NCBI GenBank assembly: GCA_944470555.2
Contig: OX104129.1
Span: forward strand, 86,388,820-86,452,819
Direction: 5' to 3'
DNA length: 64,000 bases
Source: Heterobilharzia americana
Lineage: Eukaryota; Platyhelminthes; Trematoda; Strigeidida; Schistosomatidae
The position numbers and the translations under genes are program-made. Below, in pieces: positions 38,641 to 49,915 of this stretch (position 1 is its first letter; every line of letters starts with the position of its first letter). The notes under the pieces were generated by a model. It was not told the DNA's origin. It saw only the letters and a list, made by a program, of their open reading frames with translations, and did no database searches.

Positions 38641-39783
38641 TAAACTAAGATGAATAAGCTGAAGTTTCTTATTTAATTTCACTCTGTCGATCGGTTGCAA
38701 AGAAAAATATCATACAATTTTATCAAGTATACTTATTAGCCGAGCATGTGAAAACGTATGTCTTTCCAAACATGATGCTTTAGCATATGATAAAAGCTGT
38801 TCAGCTAATCAATATCTGATTTCATATTACCTATTGTGTTTACCTTACACATACTAGACAAGTTCATTGGTTCTGCTATAACAAATTTTAGCAATTTTTC
38901 ATAAACATAATGCAGAAGAATGTGACAAAGCAACAATTCACTTAAAATTCATGATTCAATGGATTCCATTTTGTTCAAGAAATTCTAGAAATTAATAACT
39001 TTAAGAAGTTATTCAGTGAAATTAGTTTCAGTTTGATCGAAACTCACATTGAACTTGAAAATACTTCTTGATTATTTAATAGTACTTTTGGTTTTAGTTG
39101 CCGAGATGATAGTTGTGGGAATTATAGTCCATGACAATTTAAGTTACCAAAACCACAATGTCTTAGACCATCAAACTCAATAAAAGATTATAAAGTAATC
39201 CCGGATACTTTTCAGCATGTTCATTATACAGAGATCAAAGGGAATATGAGAAGTTTTTGTCAACGTTTTGCGGAAGAACATTGTTGCAGTGTTTTCACCC
39301 AGAGGTAAATAAATATAACGCACAAATATTGGCTGTAAAACTTGTATGTCTGTTTAGCTGAAGAGTTCTGTAGTATTCCCATTGTGTGAGAAAGGATATT
39401 TTTTCTGTCATTTCAATAATAACGTGCTTAAGGTTATGTTTTCGAAATGATTGTTAACCACCTGGAGAAATGAATTTCCCAAAAGTAGACTTCACAATAA
39501 CCTTCTCATTTGAAGAAGTCGTTGATAAAAATATTCTCCACTTATCTACACTCTTCTTAAAAATTAAGCATTTAAATGAAGAACTGAACCGCCTTTCAGA
39601 TAGTTTGTACTGTTCTGTGAGTTATGCTGAAGCCAAGTTTAATCTTGGATATCTGAAAATGTTAGTTTTTTGTTTGTGATACTGACGAGAAAACTTAATG
39701 ATAAAGGAAAATTTTCGGGAGACAGCATTATGTATGCAATAGGTATGCATATACATTCTCCAGTGATTTACAGAACTCAAATT
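38641..39783. other. No gene seen
   Basis: Intergenic. A 69-aa frame at 39470-39679 resembles nothing known to me. Confidence 0.45.
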
Positions 39784-40103
39784 AATTTCAGGCTGATATT
39801 CACCAAGAAATGACATAAGTTGGAGAACCATTGAAAACCTAGGAACACTGGACAACTGTTACGTCTCAATGTATGACTCCTCTACAGTGGCACACATGAT
39901 GCCACCGAGGATTGAGCCTTACACACTCAGGTTTGTTGACAGGTATGTTACCATTCACGGACTAGGTTCGATCTCTACGTGCACACGGCTAAGAATTTTT
40001 ATTCCAGGACTAAAAAGCCATCAAGTGTTACCAGATTTTCAATATTTCTTAAACTGATGTTGCTCCATGATAAATATCAACCTGAAATCAATAAAATCTA
40101 AAC
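39784..40103. repeat. Two second-family SINE copies lying back to back (T3 minus, T3b plus)
   Basis: T3 (39784 to about 39960, minus): CACTG, TAGAGGA, GTC..GAC, GTAAC, AGTT, GTC, CAGTGTTCC, tail AATATCAGCCTGAAATTAAT. T3b (about 39960-40103, plus): B-box-like AGGTTCGATCTC, GTGCACACGG, CTAAGAA, GGAC, TAAAA, AGCC, ATC, and the same tail AAATATCAACCTGAAATCAA. The tails point outward, giving a fold-back arrangement. Confidence 0.78.
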
Positions 40104-40384
40104 AAACCTCTGAATTGAATCATGTGAAATAAGTTGACAAAGAAGGGAATGTTGCCACTGATATACTGTACAACTAAACGATTTTGGCAGAGGCTTCTTT
40201 CTGTGAAATTAAACTATTACCACCTTTCAGAGTCTAGATCATATGTATGTGCTTGGGTGGCTAAATAGCCCTAAGTGTTTGCAAATAACTGATCCCAGTA
40301 TGATGAGTTTCTGTACAAATTTATTTCCAGTAATTTGGTTTTCTTTAATAGACTTTTGTATGGCGATGGATTTTAATTATGCAT

Positions 40385-40760
40385 AATAATAATACCTTTA
40401 TTCCAAGCAGCATGTGTGATACATCGTAGAATTTCCAGCATGGGATATTCCAACAGTAGCATCCAGTTGAGAAACTGGATGTCATACGGTTCAAACGATT
40501 CTTATAAGGTATATATAAACCGAGTAAATGTGTTACTAGTCAGTGCACAGAAGCAGACATATTGGAAGCTGTAAACTGACAGAAAAGATACCCTTCTCAA
40601 GACGTGGATAAGCTTTAAAGTTGATGCTGATAATGTAAACGAGCTTCGTCAAGAAACTCCAACGAAATAATTTCGAAACCCAGAGCACACCAAATGACAG
40701 TTGACAAGAAGGTTGATCAGAGTTAGTCAAAAAACAGAGCAGAAAACTGCTACGTTGAGA
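40385..40760 (-). repeat. 3' end of an unassigned non-LTR retroelement
   Basis: On the minus strand it ends CTGCTTGGAATAAAGGTATTATTATTAT, written here in two parts: CTGCTTGGAATAAAGG and TATTATTATTAT. An AATAAA followed by a trinucleotide tail is typical of CR1-type ends. Related ends occur at 46838-46905 and 62590-62700, and the upstream part resembles 49060-49260. Confidence 0.5.
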
Positions 40761-41331
40761 TTAGTAAACCACAGGAAAAAGGTCGGTTGTCGCTGTGCAA
40801 AAGATGAACGGAACGGAGTAACATTTTCTGAAGCTGCCTAATTGTGGGTAAAGGATGAGTTTGATGACCGAATCTTCGTTTATTGAACCAATACTGTACA
40901 CATACTGTTGGAAGGATTCAGTACCTTTTAGAGATATGTAAAATATTCGAGCCCCGATGTCACAAAGAAGAAGAGAATCAGAAATATTTAAACCACATCC
41001 CAAAGTTGTGAAGTTACTCTGATGCAACAATGAACAGCTAATGCATTCGGAAGACAATCCAGTAGATAATACTGTCTTCCTGTGGGATACATTTGATAAA
41101 TAATGTAAGGGAAAAAATTGAGCACTGTGGTGGATAATAACTCCATATTGGATTCTTTATTTGATTTAGCACACACATACATAGTGTAATTCACAGGATG
41201 GCATTTGAAGTACAACTTATTGTTCATATTCAAAGGTAACGGAACAAGAGCCTGCTACAGCAAAGGAGTTTTACTTATTAATAATGCGTTACATTTACAA
41301 TCCCGATGACCTGCTTCATCCTTTAACAACT
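40761..41331. other. No gene seen
   Basis: Intergenic between two repeats. Overlapping minus-strand frames of 98 and 81 aa show no family resemblance. Confidence 0.4.
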
Positions 41332-41775
41332 CAGATTTTCCACTGAGAGTATTTATCAAACTTATTCCCTTCAACTTGCTTTAATCAGTTTAACATGTCT
41401 CCTGAACTCATCAAATACTCTTGCATATCTTTGAAGTACTTCCAACTCACCGTTTCTCCAGTTATTAACAAAACGGAGAAAATATATCACGTTATATGGG
41501 AGTGGATATTTCAGTGCAAAAATGAACATCATATTTCCATCCCTCAGATACTCAACTTGAGTTGTAGATTTTCGAAGTTGCTGAATGAACCGTCACCACT
41601 CAACTTACACTCATGTTTCTATTGATTCTTTATTCGTGACCGGATGCTAATCATAAACCAGCTGGCTGTTTCTCATTATTGTCATTAACACAGTAATTAT
41701 TGGCCTCCCTCATATACAATAAAAGTGTAGTTAAAGAATATATATATATGTAGTTTAGAATAAAGCGATTTTTTC
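41332..41775 (+). repeat. Dispersed repeat, near-identical inverted partner of 26388-26912
   Basis: From CAGATTTTCCACTGA to AATAAAGCGATT the sequence matches the partner almost base for base, with the same 76-aa frame (41395-41625). It has only a short AT run (41740-41749) and lacks the extra block of about 55 bp. It lies upstream of the transporter, while the partner lies in its first intron. Confidence 0.85.
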
Positions 41776-42883
41776 ATTATTGTTAATAGTACATGTCATG
41801 TCACACTTTCCGGTTATCTTTTATCGAGCTCCTCATTCGGTGTTGTCTACAAGATACAATCAAACGTTTAGAGAAGTTTACGCATGGTAGATTTCGCAAA
41901 AGTCGTAGGAATTCATAATTTGCTTCTAAAACAATGTATATGAAAAGTAATACTAGCTTCCAACCTAAACCTGGAATTGCCAAAAAGTTTTCCGCCGAGT
42001 ATATTGCATCAAAGTGCCCCCACTAAAGTCGTTTTCATCACTAAAATCTTAAATTATGTACTCTCGCACACATCAGAACAGTATTGCTATCACCCTCCAG
42101 GTTCATAATAAAATTAAGACAAAACACATGGCAATAGTCTGTTGACAGTACAGTAATGGATGATAAGAAAATTCTTAACCAGTTATCAACGGCTGTAGAT
42201 TTACGTAATGGCTGAGACAACCTCCACTGTCAAACTTATACGTTTTCAGAAATTGTTTCTAGAGCTACAAGGTGATAGCTGAAAGGTCCGTACAAGGTCT
42301 TCTTTGGAATGCGCTAGAAAATATCTATAGAATTACCTGGTGATTTGGCAATAATCTGGCAGCTAACAGAACAAGTAACAAAAATGAGACGGTCAAAATG
42401 AAGGGATTGAAATAATAATGCTGATATATAAAACAAAAAAAGTCATAGGAAGGTTGTGATTAAGGTAAAATCATATATTGGACCCACCTCATTTGAACAC
42501 GGAGATCAGATTTGCCAGGGCCTCTGACTTGTTCTTATTGTGAGTTCTTACCCCCTTTGAAATGTGTGGTTTGAGTGTATAAATGACACTGAAGAAAGAT
42601 GATGAAGAAGCAGAGTTATCACAGTTAACCAGATTTTCAGGAATATAGCTATTAATCGATTGGCAGTTTCATCTCTACAGCCATACAGGACAGTGTTTGG
42701 AGACACATTTGGACAGAACACACTTAGGGTGAGTGTTTCCTTATTTGCACCACACAGATGGAACAATGTACCTACAAGCTAGACTCAAAATATTGCTGCA
42801 GATAATCATTGCATGTTGTTGCTTATAGTAATGATATTATTGACGTTGTTCAGAAGCCGAATCAATTTAAATGCAATACATTT
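41776..42883. other. No gene seen
   Basis: Intergenic. Nothing recognised on either strand. Confidence 0.45.
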
Positions 42884-43200
42884 ATAAAATCCCAGTGAGG
42901 TAGACAAATGAATTTCTGACATTTCCAAGCTTTGAGGAAATCGCTTCTTCAAAGAGCAAAACCTGTTCATGTTATCTTTTATTTAAATAGTAAATGGTGA
43001 CAAGTCAAATCACGTTGTTCACACATAATAATATGTGGGGAAACGCAATGTCATTGTTATTAGTTAGTAGTCTGTGAGTTCGTGGTGAAAATCCGAAGGT
43101 ATGGGGACATGTAAATAGGTGTGAAGATGTGAGAAAAATACAGTGGATGAAGAATTGGTTTGTTTGTATGTTTGCTTTTGTGATTAGTATTATGCGTTGT
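42884..43200 (+). repeat. Left inverted arm of a third Penelope-like locus
   Basis: AATCCCAGTGAGG, AATGAATTTCTGACATTTCC and AGCTTTGAGGAAATCGCTTC match the reverse complement of 46090-46345 at about 80% identity by eye. On the minus strand GAAGAAGCGATTTCCTCAAAGC followed by GTCAG looks like a decayed hammerhead (stem I TTCT/AGAA in the partner arm). Confidence 0.78.
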
Positions 43201-43254
43201 GTTATTTAGAATAAACTACTTAAGTTACACTTTCGTTTCTGTTGAGTGCATTAT

Positions 43255-44664
43255 TTTATTATTATAATTTGTCCCTTGGTTTCCCAGTAGCACGCCGCAA
43301 TTTCACTCCCTTCTCTGAGGTCTCTTGAACCTGGCTACCCCACTGACCACAAGCTTTCATTTCTTCCTCACACAATCTGCTCCATGTCACTCTCGCCTCG
43401 GACACCCAACTTGTCGTTTCCCATTTGAATTCCACTCGACGGCCTAAATTGGCCTGGCCTGATGCGTGATGTCCCTAAAATGGTCTTCTCAGTGTATGCG
43501 CAATACAATCCATATCCACTTTCTTCTGCATATTTGTTGGGGGAAAGCCTCTTGGATGGTTCGTTGTCAGCTACAGTGAGTTTCTTGCTGCTTATTCTGA
43601 TTATTCTGACCATCTGATCAATCCTCAGCATACAGTGGGCGTGGGCGATAGCTGTTCATCATGTATATCTGTAATCTGCTGAAAGTGATTTTTGTTAGGC
43701 CCCAATAAGTCTCTCAACCACCACATAGAAACACTGACTCACTTGACTGACATATTGCGGATGTTGTTCGCGCTGAGTGCATTGCAGTGCAGTGCAGTGT
43801 GGTGCGGTGCAGTAGATCTCCACACTGATTTCAAAATAATGAAGGATGGTCTGTCTTGATGTCTTTCCGATCCTGGCTTTGACCTCCCTACCTGTGCCAC
43901 CTCCTGTAGTTGAAACTAGGTGAAAGAGACAACTTCGTTTATAGTTCTTTCTACAGTCGATAGAAATTGGTGTTTGTTGTTGGTTTGGTATCTTCACCAC
44001 CTCTGTCTTATCTACGTTCACCTGAATGACGTCCCATCTTCCTTCGCTGCTTCGACTCGCCTCTTTTACGAACTTGTTAGTTTTCGCCTGTAGATATTCA
44101 AGTTTGTGCGACAAGACATTAGACATGAATCATCATCGTTGGTGAAATCCAAATCTGCTTCTGGGGTCTTTTCATCGATCCTGCCAGCGTATGCTCAAGC
44201 AGTTGTCTGTTGCATGATCCAGTCCAGTCCAGTCAAGTACATTCATCCACAAACAGGAAGGTGATCGGTGATTGTAGACGGCAAACTTGTCTCACTCCTG
44301 TCTTCACTTCGCTTCAACGGCATCACTGAGCTATCCATTGTGAATCACTCGGCATGTAGCAACATATAGTATTTAGTTGGTGAGTGAGGTTGATAGAGGT
44401 TTGTGGCACCAGAAGCGTAGTGTTGAAGCAGAAGCTGCCAAATCGCTTCTCGGTCGACGCTATCGAAGGCCGGCCTCTTCAAAGTGGATGAAGTTGAGAT
44501 AAAGATGCAGTTGACTGCCATTCTATGCTCTGTTCTATGATGATGTGTGGCGTAGTATTGAAATTCGATTCGCATATGATTTGTTTTTCCTAAAGCCAGC
44601 CAGCCTGTTCCCATCGTATCTTGAATGCAGAGCATTTTCAGTCGCTCCAAAATGATGTGGCATA
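43255..44664 (-). pseudogene. 5'-truncated RTE-like copy (RT half)
   Basis: On the minus strand the sequence begins near the MERLK segment (RT, about residue 578 of the intact protein) and runs to the 3' end near 43255, followed by an ACAAATTATAATAATAAAATAAT tail split here into its AT-rich units. FDSVDREAIWQLL (motif A region), TNDD-like motif C and the VVKIPNQQQTPIS segment are visible in different frames. It has several frameshifts and a small TGCAG/TGCGG expansion at about 43772-43812. Its 5' end abuts the GIY-YIG end of a Penelope-like element at about 44666, so it landed inside that PLE locus. Confidence 0.88.
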
Positions 44665-44665
44665 C

Positions 44666-46089
44666 GAATTCGGAATAATATGAAACGCTTCAACTATGCG
44701 TCTTTTCTTGTAGTTTGAAAATCCTTTTTGAATTTTTCTCATATTTTCAATATCAATTTTATGACTGTGATACATGGCATGAACAACTACTGCTGATTTG
44801 ATCTGTAAATTCCCTAGTTCTGTGGGATTATCTGGGAGTCATTTTTTGTAGCTTGTTTGTTCTTTAGTATGAATTAGGATTTTGCGGGGTGATTCTTCTA
44901 CACAGTAAGCATCACAGTCTGCACAACCAAACCTGTAGACGCATTTATGTTTGAAGGTAAAAAGATTTTTATCTTTCAAGTGGACTAAAGCCTTCCTGTG
45001 AGTGTTAGTTGTCTTGTAGAAGGTTACAATTGGGTATTTCCTCAAATTCTTTTGTTAGAATAGTAGAACTACTGTGCTGATCCAGGAATCATCACTTGAT
45101 TTTCCTCTTGGATTCTTCTGGTCATGGTGTTGAATCTTTTGAACGACATTTTTAAAGTAGCCATTGGAATGTAACATATGCATTGTATTTCTTACTTCTG
45201 CTTATCTATCGTCCACATTCGTGACCAGCTTTAAGGCCCTTCTAAATTAGTTCCGAGGAAATGAAAGTTCAGCACTGAGTGGATGTGCTGAGCTGACATT
45301 GAGATATCTCTCTGAGTGTGTTGGTTTACGATCAGTTGATAAACTTTGACTTCCATTCTTTTTAACTAAGCAATCTAAAAATAGCACTTCAGTACTTGTA
45401 CTTTCACATTCCTATGTGGATTTTCTATGTTGAGAATGAGTATTAATTAATTTGGACAACATTTTGATGGCTGATCTTTTTAGAACTACAAATGTATGAT
45501 CTACGTATCTGGGTTAAATAAATGGTTTGATAGCGCTGGCGAAGATAATGGATTCAGTGTGAAACGTGAAGAGGTGTACAATAACATTATTTACTGGATA
45601 ACCCATTGCTACTTCATTTGTTTGTTTATATAAATTTCCTCTAAACGTAAAAAGTGTCGAATTTAAAGAAGATATGAATATTTTCATGACGACGTTGAGA
45701 AGCAAAAGAAAACCTGTCTGCTGCAAAAGCAATCATACTCCAGCAATTCACCTACGAACTCTAAACATTTTTCAATGGAAACAGTAGTATGCAGTGAAAT
45801 ACCGTAACTTACCATTGTTTCATTATCTGTAATAGATGGTTCCAATATTTTTTAATTCAAATGATAAGAATCTTTAACTGGAATGATAACAAAGCTTCGC
45901 TAATGATACGAAATATTTTCATAACGTATTTGTTGAAGATTTTGTAAAGTCCACAATCAGTCCCAGGGGGACATCATTTTTTTTGAAGTTTTGATAATCC
46001 ATAGAAACATGATAATGTACATGATTTTAGATATAGAGAAAACCATAATGAGTCTTCGATGAACTGTCCCAGTTCCTTTAACAAAAGTA
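44666..46089 (-). pseudogene. Penelope-like element, RT and GIY-YIG pieces
   Basis: Minus strand: CFYGLSKLQK (about 45990; YGLPKIHK motif), LYKQTNEVAMGYPVNNVIVHLF (motif B, about 45620), PRYVDHTFVV (motif C, YVDH in place of YVDD, about 45500), FLDCLVKKNGSQ, RKPTHSERYLN. Then 45045-44839: CVYRFGCADCDAYCVEESPRK (C-x-x-CDA-x-Y GIY-YIG core) and AVVVHAMYHSHKIDIEN near 44770. The two halves are separated by frame breaks and loss. An RTE copy sits against its 3' end. Confidence 0.87.
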
Positions 46090-46345
46090 CACACACAAAC
46101 AAACCAATGTTGTCATCCATAGTATTTTTTCACGCATTCACATCTTCACCTCGACCTCCAGACCTATAACGAATAACAATGACATTTAAGTCCATGTTAT
46201 TATCATGTATAAACAATGTTGTCTGATGTCCCCAGTTACTGTTTGAGCAGTAGATAACATGCACAGGTTTTATTCTCTGGAGAAGCGATTTCCTCGAAGC
46301 TTGGAAATGTCAGAAATTCATTTTTCCACCTCATTGGGATTTCAA
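46090..46345 (-). repeat. Right inverted arm of the third Penelope-like locus
   Basis: Partner of 42884-43200. It lies just upstream of the RT pieces of the PLE at 44666-46089, so the arms bracket the element and the RTE copy inside it. Confidence 0.78.
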
Positions 46346-47364
46346 AAATATATTTCGTTTGTAATCCACTCACCCATTGCCCAACTTATTTAAGTCTTTC
46401 AGGTCAGATGTTGATCCTGAAGTTTATTTAATCATTTTGTTTAAAAGTATTGGACAATGAATAAATCTATTGGAATATTACACGCTAAGAATCCCATACT
46501 TTATCAAAAATGATATCTGAAGAAAGGTGTTTATGACCGTGGTCATGTCGAATTAACAATAAGATCATCTAGGACTCGATAATAATAATCTCTCCAATAT
46601 AAAATTTACTCAGATAACTCCAAATATTATTATTATTATTATCATTACGGGTTTCTTGATTAACACTTATATTGTATGAACGTTTTACTAATAATTCTAA
46701 GAACACTTACCACTTAGTCATATACGACTGAATTATACGGGGAAAATGCTGTCTATATTTCACATTTTTATTTCAGTAACAAGAAATATGTGATCGATTT
46801 TACAACAAGAATGAATTTTAGAATATAATAGTAGCTACTTCATTCCAAACAACACGTGTGATACAGCAAAAAATTCTCAGCATGTAAAAAATTTTTTCCT
46901 AAGACTACATTTAAATAGTGTTAATAATGGCAGTAATAAAAGCCATAATGTGAAACAGGTATCTAGGGTTACATTAGCTTTTTGCTTAGATTGGTGAATG
47001 AATAGAAAATTGAGCGTAATTTTGATGGTAGTAGTTTAATGAACCACTACTTAAATCTGCAATTCGACATAGTTATCAAAGAACTAGTAATGTATCGAAT
47101 TTTTGTACATTTATAATCTCATCTCTTACTGGCGTAACTTTTTTTATTTGTTGTTAACTTTAAAAACAACTAGCTTAAAACCATTTTAAAAATGTGCGAC
47201 GGTATAAGACTCCTTTGAAAGACATATTTAAAAAAATTTAAACAGATTGAAGGGAAAGAATGTGATGAAATATATTCAATGGGAAATGTTTATGGTAAGC
47301 TAATGTTTAGGTGGGCCACCGGTACTATAACTTATTGTTACTGTGTAATGATTGAAGAGAAATC
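46346..47364. other. Mostly unassigned; retroelement tail at 46838-46905
   Basis: At 46838-46905 CTACTTCATTCCAAACAAC, ACGTGTGATACAG and TCTCAGCATG match, on the minus strand, the tail of the repeat family at 40385. The rest shows nothing. Confidence 0.45.
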
Positions 47365-47450
47365 GAAAGCGTGGACAGTCACAGGATTCAAACCAGTGGC
47401 TTTCAGACCACCAGTCTCACTCACAACCGACTGCAGACATTCTAAGTTAT
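47365..47450 (-). repeat. tRNA-like sequence
   Basis: Minus strand GGTTTGAATCCTGTGAC matches a B box at 10 of 11 positions, and GACTGGTGGTCTGAAAGC could be a worn A box. No cloverleaf forms. Likely a tRNA-derived repeat relic. Confidence 0.4.
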
Positions 47451-47929
47451 TTGTATCCCACACATAGTATTCACATTGATTCCATGATGAAACATTTAGT
47501 CATATTGTACACAACTGTGTAGTTGATGAAAATGAACTGTTGACGAGGATTGCATTCATTTAACTATTTCCCTTTATGGGTATATATATTCGATTATGCA
47601 TAGTTCTTTGTGATACTGGTTCACATTTTAAAAAACAAGTATAAAAAAATGAAATGGCGTGAATTCAAAATAAAGCAGAGAATGTTCTTCAGTAGATTGC
47701 AAAAAATAAGGTAACAACTTATTTACGAACTCCAAATAGCCTCGATTACTCAAAGAATTTGAAAATCAATGCATGTCTTCCGCATGATACATTCATCATC
47801 GATCTAATCTTTTTCCTGCTGAACACACTAACTCACTTTTGCGGCGATATTGCCTCGTAGTTTCTCTACAATCACATAACAGCTGACGTGGTTTGCAACA
47901 ATAAATGGTTCTTCAGGTAGGATTCATCA

Positions 47930-48115
47930 CAATATGAGATTATTTAGAGAACCAATGAAAAGCTGGAGGCATTGAACAACCGCTTAGTCCTATTATGAAG
48001 CTGCTGAGCAGTAAGTGGCCAAAACTGTGCTAAGGATCGATCTCAGGACCTGCAAAGCTCATGGCGAGCGCGTAAACCCTCCAGCCACTAGGTCAAGGTT
48101 CGATGGTCCACAGTC
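47930..48115 (-). mobile_element. Second-family SINE (copy T4), worn
   Basis: Minus strand: A-box region CTAGTGGCTGGAGGGTTTAC, then CTGCTCAGCAGCTTC, AGGAC, TAAGC, GGTT, GTT, CAATGCC. The hammerhead positions line up with the other copies, but G5, G8 and G12 have changed. Confidence 0.72.
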
Positions 48116-49737
48116 TCCTACTCCTTTTAATCCGCAATATAGCGCAACCATGTAACACCTCCTTCAGTTGTCATCTGCTTCACTTCTGACTGCTTGATGC
48201 CAGAGGTCAACACTCTTCATTAGAACTTCAAGATATTCATCTCGAAGCATGTCACTAATGAACACTACGCAGTTACATACTTTAAGGAATATAAGGATCT
48301 TTGATCGTTCTCCTCTAACTGATTTGCAACCCATGACCAATACTTCCTTAAAAATAAAATCTAACTGAATCTCAAACCACAGTAAATTATTCTTCAATGT
48401 TTGATGGTATATGAATTTTAGGAGAATACTAATATCGAATTGTTATATTAGTTTAAGTGGTCCAAGGTAGACAAAAGGTCATACTCATTATTTTATGAAC
48501 ACGTAATTTTGGATATGTGTGATTTATCCGAAGTGCCATTATCACCTTCAATAACCTTGGACTGAAGTTGTGTGAAACACTTAGAAAACAAACACTAGTA
48601 TTGAATTTTTGACCCTTTATTAGGTACATTTGGTTTCCTAATGATTTAGTAGACACTGATAAACATGTTCTTTCCGAGCATATTGCATCATTCAGTTAGT
48701 TTCGCCTATATAAGTGTTCTTACAACTGTAAGTGACCTTATGGATGCAACGTTAGGTAGATTTAATTGAATTTCGGTCTTTAATTGTCATGATTAGGAAA
48801 GGAAATACTTTCGGATTACCCCTAGTCTGTTAAATAAGAAAATAACATATAAAATCACATTCTACTGAAATTATTTTATCAGTGACTGATTCATATACTC
48901 TGGGGTAACCTTCTTTCATAGTCAGCTTTTCATTTCACTATCATCTACCACCTCTTATAGAGAATGAAATCAATATTTTCACACATGCATATACGAAGAA
49001 ATGCTACATATCAGAAAGAGTTAAGTCATTTAAGTATTCTATAGAGTAACAAACACTATAGTCACGCCTACCAAGTGTAAGGACGTAAACTTGTGTACAG
49101 ATCAGAGATGATAGAAGAGATCCATCTCTCAAGACAGTTAGCTTTGAAGTTGATGCCGATAATCTACGTAGACTTAGTCAAAATACATATGTGGTGAAAT
49201 ATTGAAGCCTACAGAACACCAAACGATTGCTGTACACGTTGTCCAGTGAGGAAAATCCTTTTGAACAATTCAGTTTCATTGTGCTTAATCTGCGTCGTGA
49301 CTGAAACACTGCGGTTAACACAAAACATGAACTAGATATCAAACAAATGAAGTAAATAATAATGGCTCTTGCAAACAACGCTAGATAACATGTCAAGAGG
49401 AGGTAGCACACAATTTATTACCATAGGTTCCGAATAAAACTGCTCCGTTATACGATTCAAAATGGTTCGTTTCTACCACATTCAGCTTTTTCAAATGGTC
49501 AGTTGCTTTCACTTTCTTCTTCAAGACTCATTACTTTGTTGTATGTTACACAATCAAACTGAAATTCCTCACTCCTTTTGTACCAATTAACTTGCACAAA
49601 CCTCTGTATGCATCTCTGACATATTTTTTTCAATCACTTATCGGGACATACTGATTTTCGTTCTATATGACATTAATTGAGTGGTCATAAGTATTATCAT
49701 CCATACAAAGTTGAATGTATTTCAAGGTAGTATTCGC
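48116..49737. other. No gene seen; 49060-49260 related to 40520-40760
   Basis: Shared words such as TTGAAGTTGATGCCGATAAT and CAGAACACCAAACGA tie 49060-49260 to the retroelement end at 40.5 kb (roughly 70% by eye). Otherwise unassigned. Confidence 0.4.
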
Positions 49738-49915
49738 TAGGGATTGATATCGGTTGGAGAGTCATTGAAACCTTGACGGCAGTCTACAATTGTTTTACCC
49801 TAGTGTGGGACTTATCAGCAGGACTCACGCGCGACCCCGGGACCTCCAGTTCTCATGCTGAGTGCACTACCCATTGAGCCACTATGTCATTATCTAATGA
49901 CCTACGATCTTCTAC
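49738..49915 (-). mobile_element. Second-family SINE (copy T5)
   Basis: Minus strand: perfect A box TGGCTCAATGG, B region GGAGGTCCCGGGGTCG, then GTCCTG, CTGATAA, stem II GTCC/GGGT, AAAAC, AATT, GTA, GACTGCC. G8 and G12 of the hammerhead core are changed. Confidence 0.8.

Noticed and set aside
41395..41625. Identical 76-aa frames here and at 26622-26852 as a conserved small gene
   Set aside because: The DNA around the frame is equally identical, so amino-acid identity is explained by recent duplication of a repeat and not by selection.
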